64,000 bases of DNA from an uncultured Erythrobacter sp. (GCA_947503275.1 CANNCZ010000001.1:372001-436000); one strand, 5' to 3'; numbered from the stretch's first letter, positions 7,799 to 17,109 are shown. Program-made: numbers and translations. Notes: generated by a model not told the origin, from the letters alone.

Positions 7799-8401
7799 TC
7801 AGTTAGATGTCATATCAAGCGACGGAGCGACCTCTGCGCCCTCGGTCACCGCCGAATAAGGAGCGAGCGGCTCTGCACCATGGATGATGTTCGCACCGAT
7901 CGTATCCGGGAAGGTGCGGATCGTGGTGTTATAAGCGCGCACCGCCTCATTGTAGTCACGCAAGGCGACCGCGATGCGGTTCTCAGTTCCTTCAAATTGG
8001 CTCTGGAACGCCAAATAGTTCTGGTTTGATTGAATGTTGGGATAGGCCTCAAAACTGGCGAGCAAGCGCCCGATCCCTTGGCTCATTTGGCCTTGGGCAG
8101 CAGCGAATTCAGCCATTTTCTCAGCATCACCCAGATCATCGGCGGTCACATTGATGGACGTCGCACGGGCTCGGGCTTCAGTCACTTCTGTCAGGATCGC
8201 GCGCTCATTTTCCGCAGCTCCCTGAACGATCTCGGCAAGGTTGGGGATGAGGTTTGCGCGGCGTTGAAACTGAGCCTCAACATCGGCCCATTTGGCCTTG
8301 GCCTCTTCTTCGGCCGCGGGCACTGAATTGATGCCGCATGCAGACAGAGTGAGCGATACAGCGGCGATCACAATGCCGCGTCCTAGATTGCGCAAATTCA
8401 T
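7799..8401 (-). CDS. lemA: LemA family lipoprotein
   Basis: A 200-residue LemA protein. The lipobox LSAC near residue 20 marks a lipoprotein. LemA coiled-coil helices follow, with the signatures RRANLIPNLAEIVQGAA, then FEAYPNIQSNQNYLAFQ and YNEAVRAYNTTIRTFP. The ATG at 8401 has a GGAGGG site, and the length matches the family. It is the first gene of the leftward operon lemA-TPM-TPM-NUDIX-SDR and is divergent from mscL. The role in other bacteria is unclear. Confidence 0.93.
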   Translation of the reverse strand: MNLRNLGRGIVIAAVSLTLSACGINSVPAAEEEAKAKWADVEAQFQRRANLIPNLAEIVQGAAENERAILTEVTEARARATSINVTADDLGDAEKMAEFAAAQGQMSQGIGRLLASFEAYPNIQSNQNYLAFQSQFEGTENRIAVALRDYNEAVRAYNTTIRTFPDTIGANIIHGAEPLAPYSAVTEGAEVAPSLDMTSN

Positions 8402-8562
8402 AATTGTCCCTCCAACTGCCGCGCCTTTGAAACGCGCGACCTGTAAAATCCTGTATTGTGGATATAGCACACCCTCTCGCCCTTTCAAGCGCGCCTCAAG
8501 GTTGGTATGGGCCACATAACCTGTGGTAATCGCAGGGAACGGGAACGAAAACGGGGATCACA

Positions 8563-8991
8563 ATGCTTTCAGAATTCAAGGACTTCATTGCCAAGGGCAA
8601 TGTTATGGAACTGGCCGTCGCGGTCATTATCGCAGGCGCTTTTGCCGTCATCGTTGCATCGCTCACCAATGACATGATTATGCCGATCGTTGGCATGATC
8701 TTTGGCGATGTCGACTTCAGCAGCAAGTACACCGTCCTTTCCGGCGCTGAATTGGTCGAACCGGGCATGAGCCTTGAAGCTGCACGCGAAGCGGGTGCCA
8801 ATGTGCTCGCATGGGGTGCGTTTGTGACCTCGATCATCAACTTCGTGATCCTGGCCTTCATCATCTTCATGCTGGTCCGTTATGCAACCAAGATCCAGCA
8901 ACGTTATGAAAAGCCTGCGGAAGAAGAAGCGCCAGCCGGTCCTACTGATATTGAGCTGCTGACCGAAATTCGCGACGCGCTTAAGAAGTAA
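8563..8991 (+). CDS. mscL: Large-conductance mechanosensitive channel MscL
   Basis: A 142-residue MscL. The N-terminal amphipathic helix FKDFIAKGNVMELAVAVIIAG leads into TM1, then a periplasmic loop, then TM2 (about residues 85-110), and a charged C-terminal helix ending LLTEIRDALKK. It forms a homopentamer that opens under membrane tension to release osmolytes. It is monocistronic: divergent from lemA and followed by a very strong terminator. Confidence 0.97.
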   Translation: MLSEFKDFIAKGNVMELAVAVIIAGAFAVIVASLTNDMIMPIVGMIFGDVDFSSKYTVLSGAELVEPGMSLEAAREAGANVLAWGAFVTSIINFVILAFIIFMLVRYATKIQQRYEKPAEEEAPAGPTDIELLTEIRDALKK

Positions 8992-9010
8992 ATTGTTGAA
9001 CTGCTTCCGA

Positions 9011-9054
9011 AACACCCGCTCTGCGCTTTGGTGCAGGGCGGGTGTTTTTGTTTT
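9011..9054 (+). terminator. Rho-independent terminator of mscL
   Basis: AACACCCGC (9011-9019) pairs with GCGGGTGTT (9038-9046). The inner stem CTGC/GCAG extends the helix, and a TTTTTGTTTT tract follows. Confidence 0.93.
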
Positions 9055-9066
9055 GCGCTCGCTCAC

Positions 9067-9094
9067 TTCCAATTAAGCTTCAAAACGCTATATA
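9067..9094 (+). promoter_or_regulatory. Candidate promoter of ssrA
   Basis: TTCCAA (9067-9072) and TATATA (9089-9094) are separated by 16 bases just upstream of the tmRNA sequence. The -35 match is weak; the -10 match is good. Confidence 0.4.
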
Positions 9095-9104
9095 GGGTCT
9101 GCCG

Positions 9105-9450
9105 GGCAACCGGATATGGCGATAAATTGCAGCGTGCAATAGGCACAACGGACCCGGGGGCAGTACCCGGCGTCTCCACCATAAACCTCTGTTTAGCGGA
9201 GATTTTTGACGGGGGCGAACTAGGATCGACGTGGGCTGAAAAGCGTTGTTTTTGCCCGGGCTGAAAACCCCGTAAAACTGTTCATCTTTATAAGTGCAAA
9301 CGATAACGAAGCACTCGCAATCGCTGCGTAATCTGACGGCCTAACGGCCTGATCTTACAAAGCTTAAGCGCGGTTGGACCGACCGGGCAACAGAACGGAT
9401 TCCGGGGCTCCGGGGGTAGCTAGCAACAGAAACCCCCATCTACACTCGGA
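9105..9450 (+). ncRNA. ssrA: Circularly permuted (two-piece) tmRNA
   Basis: tmRNA that rescues stalled ribosomes with SmpB. As in other alphaproteobacteria the gene is permuted. The acceptor piece comes first and ends in a T-arm (CCGGG-GGCAGTA-CCCGG) and CGTCTCC-ACCA at 9171-9181. A short spacer of about 29 bases (9182-9210) would be removed. The coding piece then begins GGGGGCG at 9211. GGGGGCG pairs with CGTCTCC over seven positions, two of them G-U, forming the acceptor stem. The P2 helix is supported by CGTTGT (9244-9249) against ACAACG in the acceptor piece. The outer ends are approximate. Confidence 0.92.
9296..9331 (+). other. tmRNA proteolysis tag reading frame (ANDNEALAIAA)
   Basis: The codons GCA AAC GAT AAC GAA ... 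GCG followed by TAA encode ANDNEALAIAA. Alphaproteobacterial tags usually end in Ala-Ala-Ala-Ala; here the third-last residue is Ile. The terminal Ala-Ala recognised by ClpXP is kept. Confidence 0.93.
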
Positions 9451-9511
9451 GATTTTTTGAACACGATTGCTGCCATTCGCTGATCCGCGTTGGGATCGGC
9501 TGAAAGTTAAC

Positions 9512-9549
9512 AAAACCGCCCAGCTCAACCGGTTTGAGGCGCGGTTTTT
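9512..9549 (+). terminator. Rho-independent terminator after ssrA
   Basis: AAAACCGC (9512-9519) pairs with GCGGTTTT (9541-9548). An inner CTCAA/TTGAG helix extends the stem, and a T-run follows. Confidence 0.8.
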
Positions 9550-9580
9550 CGTGTCCAATATCTCTAGGAAATTTGAAATC

Positions 9581-10045
9581 ATGACTTCATCTTCAATTCG
9601 CCCGCTAGTGCGCGGCGATCTCAAGCGGGTTGGCCATTTGGTCGACTCAAACAACATGTTTCCCTCCGAAATGCTTGAAAGCATGACGGCACCCTATTTT
9701 CAGGGCGAAGTCAGCTCAAATCGTTGGATTGTTTTCGATGTCAGAGGCGTAGAGGCAGTCGCGTATTACGTTCCAGAGCAGCTTACTGAGGGTACTTGGA
9801 ACCTATTGCTGATTGCAGTGTCCCGTGATCAGCATGGCAAAGGCATCGGCGCTAAACTGATGCGTTATGTCGAGGAGGAACTGGCGCAGGAAGGTGTGCG
9901 CATCTTGTTGGTTGAAACATCGGGTGTGCCGGAGTTTGAGCGGACCCGCGGGTTCTACGATATGCTTGGCTATGATCGGGAAGCGCTGATCCGCGATTAT
10001 TACGCCGAGGGTGATGACAAGGTCATCTTTAGAAAAAAGCTTTGA
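9581..10045 (+). CDS. GNAT family N-acetyltransferase
   Basis: A 154-residue acetyl-CoA-dependent acetyltransferase. The acetyl-CoA binding motif A is visible as RDQHGKGIGAKLM (R/Q-x-x-G-x-G/A), followed by the GFYDMLGYDREALIRDYY region typical of the fold's last strands. ATG at 9581 has AGGA upstream; extending further would run into the ssrA terminator. It stands alone between ssrA and a convergent small membrane protein gene, and the two share a terminator. The substrate is not predictable. Confidence 0.88.
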   Translation: MTSSSIRPLVRGDLKRVGHLVDSNNMFPSEMLESMTAPYFQGEVSSNRWIVFDVRGVEAVAYYVPEQLTEGTWNLLLIAVSRDQHGKGIGAKLMRYVEEELAQEGVRILLVETSGVPEFERTRGFYDMLGYDREALIRDYYAEGDDKVIFRKKL

Positions 10046-10062
10046 ATGAAATGAAAGTTCAG

Positions 10063-10086
10063 CGGGTCGGAGGAAACTCCGGCCCG
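10063..10086. terminator. Bidirectional terminator between convergent genes
   Basis: CGGGTCGGAG and CTCCGGCCCG form a ten-pair stem (one G-T) closed by a GAAA loop. It lies 18 bases after the acetyltransferase stop and five bases after the stop of the opposite gene. The T-runs are weak. Confidence 0.7.
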
Positions 10087-10090
10087 TCTT

Positions 10091-10342
10091 CTACTTTGCG
10101 TCAGCCAACTCAGCCCGCAATTCCGCCAGTTCTTTCTTGGCTTTGATCGAATCCAAAATCGCAGCCCCAGCCAAGAATACCGCGCCGGTTGTCGCCAAAA
10201 ACAGCAACTGTCCGCCGACACCGGGATATTGCTCCAGATAGGTCGCTCCGCGCGCTGTGGCTCCCAGAGCCAAGGCGTAAATGATCACGAATGCTTCAAA
10301 GCGATTCTTGATCACAAACAGCCGACCGATTTTCCGCAACAT
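10091..10342 (-). CDS. Small two-helix membrane protein, unknown
   Basis: An 83-residue protein. The basic N-terminus MLRKIGRLFVIKNRFEAF precedes two hydrophobic segments (about residues 18-34 and 45-62), and a charged, coiled-coil-like tail (KAKKELAELRAELADAK) closes it. ATG at 10342 has a GGAGAG site, which favours it over an ATG 48 bases upstream. I do not recognise the family. Two GGTTAACC palindromes occur upstream (10355 and 10412). Confidence 0.75.
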   Translation of the reverse strand: MLRKIGRLFVIKNRFEAFVIIYALALGATARGATYLEQYPGVGGQLLFLATTGAVFLAGAAILDSIKAKKELAELRAELADAK

Positions 10343-10462
10343 GCTCTCTCCAAAGGTTAACCTGTCTATGAGCAAGCGCCGTGCCAACATCAGGTTGATG
10401 CGGGTCGCAATGGTTAACCTAGGAAAGAGTGTAAGCGCATCCGACGTATCGGTGCAAACGCG

Positions 10463-11728
10463 TTAACCCAATTCTTCGAGGGATAATGCGGTAAGCAGTG
10501 CCGCGCGCGCGGCGGTCACTTGGGCGGCCAGCGCATCATTGCCGATATCGCTTGGGTCGATCTGTTCCGGCCACGTTTCGGAGATCACTTTTTCAAGCAG
10601 GTCGGCTTTGCTTTCATCGAGCAAAAACCGCGGATCGACGGTCGCCGGATCGCACACAACGCGCAGGCGTAAGCAGGCAGGGCCGCCGCCATTGGCCATG
10701 CTTTGGCGCACATCGACGGGGATCACTTTGCTGATGGGGCAATTGGACGCCATTAGTCCCTCGCAATAAGCCCAGACAGACGGGCTTTCGCGGCATTCTT
10801 CGGGTACGATCAGCGCCATTGAGCCGTCGGGAAGCGTCAACAATTGCGCGTTGAACAGATAGGTGCGGATTGCTTCAGCCATTGTCACTGCGGCGCTGGG
10901 CACTTCGACCACCTCCAGTGCGGGGAAGGCGGCGCGAATAGCATCGTAGGCACCGGCTTGATCTGCAAACGCCTCGGCGTGGGTGAACAGCACGCGCTCA
11001 TTGGCGACGGAGACGACATCATTGTGAAACGCGCCCGCTTCGATGGCGGCCGGGTTTTGTTCGACAAAGATGCATTGCGCCGGATTGAGCCCGTGCGCGC
11101 GGGCGACAAGACGGCTGGCCTGTTCGTGTTGGCGAGCGGGGAATGCGCCGCCGGGTCTGCCATAGACGAAGACCTCGACACCGGCGCTGCCATGTTCCTC
11201 ACACAGGCGCATATGATTGGCCGCGCCTTCATCGCCAAATGTCGGTGGGACTGCGCCGTGCACGGTGAAATGCTCGCCATTGCCAAAAGCTAGATCGAGC
11301 TGGCGCTTTGTATCAGGCCATTCCTGTGCGCGGTGCAGCATTGTGACGAGGTTAGCGGGGCTAAGGTGACATTTGCCATCGGCAGTATCCGGCGCAGGCG
11401 AGACAGTAGCGGCATTGGCGGTCCACATGCTCGACGCTGACCAAGGGGCCGCGCGCAATTGCGGCGCTTCGCTTCCATCAAAGGCGAGCGTGTCGCTGAG
11501 CGCAAGATTAGGGCGGGGTAGGGGCACAAAGAACCCCTGAACACCCAAACGCGCCAAGTTGCCGCGCATCTTGGCGACGCCTTGGAGCGCGGCAGCGCGG
11601 GGGTAGGAGGGATCACCCTTATGACTGGCGCTCGCAATATTGCCGAGGGATAGCCCAGCATAATTGTGGCTGGGACCGACGATTCCGTCGAAATTGATCT
11701 CTTTGTGCTGGGTTTGGTCGCTAAACAT
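10463..11728 (-). CDS. astB: N-succinylarginine dihydrolase AstB
   Basis: A 421-residue AstB, which converts N2-succinylarginine to N2-succinylornithine, two ammonia and CO2 in the AST arginine degradation pathway. The N-terminus EINFDGIVGPSHNYAGLSLGN is the family signature. Further blocks such as GDEGAANHMRLC and FHNDVVSVANERVL carry the guanidine-modifying fold residues (Glu, His, Asn), and GGGPACLRLRVVC near the C-terminus carries the catalytic Cys. It is separated from astA and the M20 hydrolase by a methyltransferase gene on the opposite strand. Confidence 0.95.
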   Translation of the reverse strand: MFSDQTQHKEINFDGIVGPSHNYAGLSLGNIASASHKGDPSYPRAAALQGVAKMRGNLARLGVQGFFVPLPRPNLALSDTLAFDGSEAPQLRAAPWSASSMWTANAATVSPAPDTADGKCHLSPANLVTMLHRAQEWPDTKRQLDLAFGNGEHFTVHGAVPPTFGDEGAANHMRLCEEHGSAGVEVFVYGRPGGAFPARQHEQASRLVARAHGLNPAQCIFVEQNPAAIEAGAFHNDVVSVANERVLFTHAEAFADQAGAYDAIRAAFPALEVVEVPSAAVTMAEAIRTYLFNAQLLTLPDGSMALIVPEECRESPSVWAYCEGLMASNCPISKVIPVDVRQSMANGGGPACLRLRVVCDPATVDPRFLLDESKADLLEKVISETWPEQIDPSDIGNDALAAQVTAARAALLTALSLEELG

Positions 11729-11779
11729 ACGCCGTGTTTAGACTTGTGAAGGCATCTGTAAACTACATGCGGCATCGCT

Positions 11780-12664
11780 ATGGATTTACGCACAACTGCC
11801 TGCACCGCATTATCAAAGCGGATGATGAGCGCGCCCGATGATCGGATGGCCGCGCAGGACAGCTATGCCGATTGGCGCGATCAATCCTTGGTCAGCAGCT
11901 GGAGGCATTTCTCTGATAGCGAGCTAGACGGCAAGGATGTGCTCGATTTCGGGTGTGGAGAGGGGCAGTTAGCGATGCTGTTCGCTTCCAAGGGGCTCGC
12001 GCGATCAATCACCGGGGTCGATATTGACACAGCCGCTTTGGAACGCGCTCAGTTAACTCTCGCGAAGTCTCCCGAATACGCCGAGACATTGCGCTTTGTT
12101 TCGGGCGATGTGAGCGGCTTACCGGTGGCGGATGAGAGCATTGATCTGATCACCGCGTTTGATTGCATGGAGCATGTGATGGAGCCGGGCGCTATCCTTT
12201 CCGATTGGGCGAGGGTGTTGCGCCCTGGTGGGCGTGCGCTGCTCGAATGGTTTCCGTTTAAGGGGCCGTGGGGGCCGCATATGGAGGCGCTGATTCCGCT
12301 GCCATGGGCGCATGTGGTCTTTGGCGAAAAGGCGATGTTCCGCACCGCTGCGACGATTTACGATGACCCCGATTTTGTACCGCGCCATTGGGATTTGGAT
12401 GCCGAGGGTCACAAAAAGCCGAACAAGTGGACCCGGTGGGAGAGCTTTGCCGAGCAGGCCTATGTCAACGGTTTGGACATCGCGACATTCCGCACGCTGG
12501 TTGCGGACGCAGGATTGACGATTGATCGCATGGACCGATCGGGTTTTGGTGGGAGCAGTAAAGGCGCAAAAAAGCTGTTCGGTGATCTGCTAATGCAACT
12601 GCCGGTTCTGGGCGAATACGCGACCAGTTACGCGGTGATCGCGCTGGAAAAGCCCAAGGCGTAA
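11780..12664 (+). CDS. Class I SAM-dependent methyltransferase
   Basis: A protein of up to 294 residues with a Rossmann methyltransferase core: motif I VLDFGCGEGQLAM, the acidic GVDID after strand 2, FDCMEHVMEPGAI, and LRPGGRALLEWFPF. The C-terminal half has no family-specific match that I recognise. The start is unsure: ATGs at 11780, 11822 and 11825 are in frame without a clear ribosome site. The gene is inserted between divergent astB and convergent astA, but nothing links it to arginine metabolism beyond position. Confidence 0.82.
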   Translation: MDLRTTACTALSKRMMSAPDDRMAAQDSYADWRDQSLVSSWRHFSDSELDGKDVLDFGCGEGQLAMLFASKGLARSITGVDIDTAALERAQLTLAKSPEYAETLRFVSGDVSGLPVADESIDLITAFDCMEHVMEPGAILSDWARVLRPGGRALLEWFPFKGPWGPHMEALIPLPWAHVVFGEKAMFRTAATIYDDPDFVPRHWDLDAEGHKKPNKWTRWESFAEQAYVNGLDIATFRTLVADAGLTIDRMDRSGFGGSSKGAKKLFGDLLMQLPVLGEYATSYAVIALEKPKA

Positions 12665-12667
12665 AAC

Positions 12668-13684
12668 CTAGCGCACAACACTCCACACGGTGTCGCCAGC
12701 GCTCACTTCCAACGTATCCGCAGTCGCTGCATCAATTGACGTAGTGCCATCGGCATCGACCACACGCGCCCCATAACAGGCTCGGAACGTGTCCAAGCGT
12801 CCGGTCGCGATAATCGCGCGTTCGCCCTCGGACAGGGACGCGTTGGTGATTTCACCTTTGACCGCATTCTTAACGCTGGTCACATCGTCGGTCCGCGCCA
12901 CCATGCTGGGCCCGCCGTCGAAAATGTCGACATAGCCGTCATAGCGGAAACCTTCATTCTCCAGCATCCGCATCGCTGCTCGGCCGGTGGGGTGAGGCAC
13001 CCCGATCACGCTGCGCGCATCCTCGGATAGCATTGAGACATAGACCGGGTGTTTGGGCATAAGATCGGCGATAAATTGATTGCCATTGATGGCGTTGAAA
13101 TAGTCCGCTTCCTGAAAGCTCATCCCGAAAAACCGGCCCGCAACCCCGTCCCAAAACGGTGATCCGCCACGCTCATCAATAATCCCGCGCAGTTCAGCCA
13201 GAATGCGATCGGCGAAGCGCGCACGGTGCATGGCGACAAACAGATAGCGGCTGCGCGCCAAAAGCAGGCCATGGCCGCCCGCCCGCTCATTGGGATGTAG
13301 GAACAGTCCGCCGACCTCACTCGACCCCTCCAAATCGGTGACTAAGCTGAGCAATTCTGCGCGCACTGTGCGGTCAAGCTGTTGGCTGTATTGGGTCTGG
13401 GTGTTGAGGCGATAGGAATAGAACGGCCATTGCTGACCGACCTTGGTCATCAGCTGACACGTACCGCGCACCGCGCCCGTTTCCATATTCTCCAGCACCA
13501 GCACAAATTGCTCATCGGCTAGCGCGTCCTCGGTGTTGGCGAGCGCTTCACACGCGCGCTCCAGCTTGCCGCCTAACGCCTTACGATCAGGGGGCAAATT
13601 GGTGAAGCCACCGCCGGTAAGCTTGGCCATCTCATACAGATGCTCAAGATCGGAAATACGCGCGGCGCGCAGGCGAAATGTCAT
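12668..13684 (-). CDS. astA: Arginine N-succinyltransferase AstA
   Basis: A 338-residue AstA, the first enzyme of the AST pathway, which transfers succinyl from succinyl-CoA to arginine. Family motifs are LTGGGFTNLPPDR near the N-terminus, RGTCQLMTKVG, GGLFLHPNERAGGHGLLLARS and the GIPHPTGRAAM-like stretch GVPHPTGRAAMRMLENEGF. The length matches the family. Its ATG overlaps the stop of the M20 hydrolase gene by four bases, so the hydrolase and AstA are translationally coupled. Confidence 0.95.
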   Translation of the reverse strand: MTFRLRAARISDLEHLYEMAKLTGGGFTNLPPDRKALGGKLERACEALANTEDALADEQFVLVLENMETGAVRGTCQLMTKVGQQWPFYSYRLNTQTQYSQQLDRTVRAELLSLVTDLEGSSEVGGLFLHPNERAGGHGLLLARSRYLFVAMHRARFADRILAELRGIIDERGGSPFWDGVAGRFFGMSFQEADYFNAINGNQFIADLMPKHPVYVSMLSEDARSVIGVPHPTGRAAMRMLENEGFRYDGYVDIFDGGPSMVARTDDVTSVKNAVKGEITNASLSEGERAIIATGRLDTFRACYGARVVDADGTTSIDAATADTLEVSAGDTVWSVVR

Positions 13685-14886
13685 GCAATAGCTCCTTCAG
13701 CGATTCGCTGAATAACGCGCGCGGACAGGGCAGCGCGCTCTGTCAGGCTAGCGGTGATTAGGAATTCATCGGATGAGTGAATCGACCCGCCGCGCACGCC
13801 CATCGTGTCGACCACAGGGACACCGCAAGCGGCAATATTGTTGCCATCGCAAACACCGCCAGTTGATTTCCAAGCGATATGTTGGCCCAATTCCTCGCCG
13901 CATTCCTTGACCAGATCGAACAGCTTTTGTGCCTGTTCATCGACCGGTTTGGGCGGGCGAGTGACACCGCCGTGGCGGTGTGCAGTGACTTCATGATCGC
14001 TTTCGATATTGCGCAGCAAAGAGCTGAGATCATTGTCAAAGCTCTGCATCGCCTCGGTGCTCTTTGGACGAATGTTAAACCGCAACAGGGAATGGTCAGG
14101 CACTACGTTATTCGGACCGCCACCTTCGAGTTTCGCCGGGTTAATGGTGATGTCCTCGCGCTCCATCGTTTTCAGGCGAAGGATCAAATCCGCCGCCGCA
14201 ACCAGAGCATTGCGCCCCTCATGCGGATTGCGCCCGGCATGGGCCGATTTGCCAGTGATCGTGATCGAATAATTGCCCGTGCCCCCGCGCGCATGCGCCA
14301 AGGTTCCATCGGGCAGGGCGGCAGGCTCATAGGTCAGCGCCGCAAGCTTCCCGCCCGCCATGTCCGCAATCAAATCCGAACTGGCGAGCGAACCTGTCTC
14401 TTCATCCGAATTCAGCAACACATCATAGCCCAATGACCCTCCATTCGCAGTCTGCTCAAATGCCATCAGAGCATGCAGCATCACCGCAATGCCGCCCTTC
14501 ATATCGGCCACGCCCGGCCCGTTTAGAACGCCGTCTTCGAGCCAGGTCTGCTCCTGAAATGGGTGATCGACTGGGAACACGGTGTCCATATGGCCGGTCA
14601 GCAGGATGCGGCGATTGGCCGTTGGGCGCACACGCAGGACAAGGTGCTGGCCATGTGCTTTTGAAAATTCACGGCCATCCGCAGCAATCGCAGTGACGGG
14701 GGCAGGGTCGATCCGTTCGACCATGCCGGGCAGCGCGCCGAACGCCTCTGCCAGGACATCCGCATACTGAGAAAGGCCATCCACATTGGCGGTGCCTGTG
14801 TTGATTGCGCACCAAGTTTGGACCTGATCCAGCATGGCCCCTGCGTCAAACAGGGCGTCAAATTGTGTTTGGAGATTTGTTTTCAT
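13681..14886 (-). CDS. M20 family metallohydrolase, candidate N-succinylglutamate desuccinylase substitute
   Basis: A 401-residue zinc peptidase/deacylase of the M20 family (ArgE/DapE/CPG2-like). Metal ligands are readable: His-x-Asp in TGHMDTVFP, Asp in GPGVADMKGG, the Glu pair in SDEETGS, Glu in TYEPA, and the late His in SIHSSDEF. It is first in the operon and overlaps astA. Genes for AstC, AstD and AstE are absent here, so I infer it removes an acyl group from a pathway intermediate, possibly replacing AstE. The family also includes acetylornithine and succinyl-diaminopimelate hydrolases, so the substrate needs assay. Confidence 0.85.
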   Translation of the reverse strand: MKTNLQTQFDALFDAGAMLDQVQTWCAINTGTANVDGLSQYADVLAEAFGALPGMVERIDPAPVTAIAADGREFSKAHGQHLVLRVRPTANRRILLTGHMDTVFPVDHPFQEQTWLEDGVLNGPGVADMKGGIAVMLHALMAFEQTANGGSLGYDVLLNSDEETGSLASSDLIADMAGGKLAALTYEPAALPDGTLAHARGGTGNYSITITGKSAHAGRNPHEGRNALVAAADLILRLKTMEREDITINPAKLEGGGPNNVVPDHSLLRFNIRPKSTEAMQSFDNDLSSLLRNIESDHEVTAHRHGGVTRPPKPVDEQAQKLFDLVKECGEELGQHIAWKSTGGVCDGNNIAACGVPVVDTMGVRGGSIHSSDEFLITASLTERAALSARVIQRIAEGAIA

Positions 14887-14980
14887 TGCCGACCACTCCT
14901 AGCGGGCGAATTGGCGGTGTCCAACCCGTTGCAATCACGCGCGCCATCGGCAATAGGCATGGACGTCCTCCTCCCCGGGC

Positions 14981-14997
14981 CTTGATCACACTTCAAG
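14981..14997. promoter_or_regulatory. Small inverted repeat in the M20/glcB intergenic region
   Basis: CTTGA (14981-14985) and TCAAG (14993-14997) flank seven bases. The site lies 16 bases before the glcB start and also upstream of the divergent arginine operon. It is a possible regulator half-site pair; the evidence is symmetry and position only. Confidence 0.3.
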
Positions 14998-15012
14998 TCA
15001 TGAGGACCCTTA

Positions 15013-17109
15013 ATGACCAACATGATACATCGCGCCGGATTGTCCGTGGATGAGCGGCTGGCGACTTTGCTTGAGACACAGGTTCTCGCGCCTCTTGGCC
15101 GGGATGCAGACGCGTTTTGGCAGGGCTTTGCCGCGTTGCTCGCTGACTATGCGCCGCGCAATGCCGCTTTGTTGCAGACACGCGAAGACCTGCAAGCTCA
15201 GATCGATGCGTGGCATACAGAGCGCCGGGGCAAACCGCATGACGCGGCCGCATATCAAAGCTTTTTGAAAGAAATCGGCTATCTCGTGCCCGAACCGGGT
15301 GATTTTCAGGTCAGCACTCAGAATGTGGACCCTGAAATCGCGACCATGGCTGGGCCGCAATTGGTTGTGCCGATCCTGAATGCGCGGTTCCTGCTCAACG
15401 CAGCCAATGCGCGCTGGGGCAGTCTATATGATGCGTTTTACGGCACCGATGCCTTAGACGCGCCGCCGGCAAAACCGGGCGGCTATGACACATTGCGCGG
15501 TGATGCGGTGATTGCGCGCGGGCGTAAGTTTCTGGATGATGCACTGCCGCTGGTCGATCAAAGCTGGGCCGATTTGGCCGATGAGCATGACGGGCAGTTG
15601 CAGGATGAAAGCCAATATGTCGGCAAGACCGAAAAGGGTCTGCTCTTCATCAATAACGGTCTGCATATCGAAGTCGTGTTCGACCGCGAGGCGCCGGTGG
15701 GCAAGACCGACAAAGCGGGCATCGCCGACATCATGGTCGAGGCGGCGCTCACCACCATTGCTGATTGCGAAGATTCAGTCGCGGCGGTCGATGCCGAGGA
15801 TAAGCACATCGCCTACACCAATTGGCTCGGCGTGATCCGGGGCCATTTGGAGGAGAGCTTTGAGAAAGGCGGGCGCACTCTCACGCGTAGGTTAAACGGC
15901 GACAAAGCCTACACCGATCGCGATGGAGCCGCTCAGGCGCTGTCGGGGCGCAGCCTGATGTTTGTGCGCAATGTCGGCCATTTGATGACCAATCCCGCGA
16001 TCCGCCTGCCCGATGGCAGCGAAGTGCCCGAGGGGATCATGGACGCGGTCTTTACCAGCGCGATCAGCTCTCTTGATGTGAATGGTTACGCGAAATACGG
16101 CAATTCGAAACACGGTTCGATCTACATCGTGAAACCTAAGATGCACGGGCCGGACGAATGCGCCTTTACCAACGATCTGTTCGATGCGGTGGAGGATTTG
16201 CTGGGTCTGGCGCGGCACACTATCAAAGTCGGCGTGATGGATGAGGAACGCCGCACCTCAGCTAACCTTGCTGCTTGCATTCATGCGGTGCGCGGGCGGA
16301 TCGCGTTTATCAACACTGGCTTCCTTGATCGCACAGGTGATGAGATTCACACCTCGATGCAGGCCGGTCCGATGATGCGCAAAGGCGCGATGAAGGGTTC
16401 GGATTGGCTCGGCGCGTATGAGGCACGCAATGTTGCGATTGGCCTTGCGCATGGTCTTTCGGGCAAGGCTCAGATCGGCAAAGGCATGTGGGCTGCGCCT
16501 GATTTGATGGGTCGGATGATGGTGGAGAAAATCGGCCATTTGCGCGCCGGGGCGAACACCGCTTGGGTGCCATCACCGACCGCCGCGACTTTGCACGCGC
16601 TGCATTATCACGCCGAAAATGTGTTCGCGATCCAGAGTGATTTGCCTGCACCCGCTGGGCTGGATGCGCTGTTGAATATCCCGCTCGCCACTGACACGAA
16701 CTGGCCCGAGGATGAGCTGCGCGATGAGCTCGATAACAACGCGCAAGGGTTGCTTGGTTATGTCGTGCGCTGGATTGATGCGGGCGTCGGGTGCTCCAAG
16801 GTTCCAGACATCAACGACGTTGGCCTGATGGAAGACCGCGCCACATTGCGCATTTCATCACAGCACATCGCCAACTGGCTGCTCCATGGCATTGTGACCA
16901 AGGATCAGGTGATAGACAGCCTGACCCGCATGGCAGCCAAGGTTGACGCGCAAAATGCAAGCGATCCGACTTATGTTCCGCTGACAGGTAACGAAGATGG
17001 CGCAGCGTTCAGCGCCGCGCGTGAGTTGATCTTCAAGGGCGTCGAGCAACCGTCTGGCTACACCGAACCGCTGCTCCATGCCTGGAGATTGCGCAAAAAG
17101 GCGGGGTAG
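15013..17109 (+). CDS. glcB: Malate synthase G
   Basis: A 698-residue malate synthase G, which condenses glyoxylate and acetyl-CoA to malate. Family blocks include [45 protein letters not shown], the [21 protein letters not shown] run [19 protein letters not shown], and [10 protein letters not shown] in the form [16 protein letters not shown] at 15013 has GAGGACC upstream. It is divergent from the M20-astA operon. No isocitrate lyase gene aceA is adjacent; the PEP-mutase-like gene near 52 kb is of a different subgroup. Confidence 0.96.
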   Translation: MTNMIHRAGLSVDERLATLLETQVLAPLGRDADAFWQGFAALLADYAPRNAALLQTREDLQAQIDAWHTERRGKPHDAAAYQSFLKEIGYLVPEPGDFQVSTQNVDPEIATMAGPQLVVPILNARFLLNAANARWGSLYDAFYGTDALDAPPAKPGGYDTLRGDAVIARGRKFLDDALPLVDQSWADLADEHDGQLQDESQYVGKTEKGLLFINNGLHIEVVFDREAPVGKTDKAGIADIMVEAALTTIADCEDSVAAVDAEDKHIAYTNWLGVIRGHLEESFEKGGRTLTRRLNGDKAYTDRDGAAQALSGRSLMFVRNVGHLMTNPAIRLPDGSEVPEGIMDAVFTSAISSLDVNGYAKYGNSKHGSIYIVKPKMHGPDECAFTNDLFDAVEDLLGLARHTIKVGVMDEERRTSANLAACIHAVRGRIAFINTGFLDRTGDEIHTSMQAGPMMRKGAMKGSDWLGAYEARNVAIGLAHGLSGKAQIGKGMWAAPDLMGRMMVEKIGHLRAGANTAWVPSPTAATLHALHYHAENVFAIQSDLPAPAGLDALLNIPLATDTNWPEDELRDELDNNAQGLLGYVVRWIDAGVGCSKVPDINDVGLMEDRATLRISSQHIANWLLHGIVTKDQVIDSLTRMAAKVDAQNASDPTYVPLTGNEDGAAFSAARELIFKGVEQPSGYTEPLLHAWRLRKKAG

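Noticed and set aside
9364..9684. Minus-strand open frame of 106 codons over the tmRNA 3' region
   Set aside because: It overlaps ssrA, its terminator and the start of the acetyltransferase gene; no ribosome site or family features.
10355..10419. Two GGTTAACC palindromes upstream of the small membrane protein gene, considered as CtrA sites
   Set aside because: CtrA needs TTAA-N7-TTAA spacing, which is absent; the palindromes are short enough for chance.
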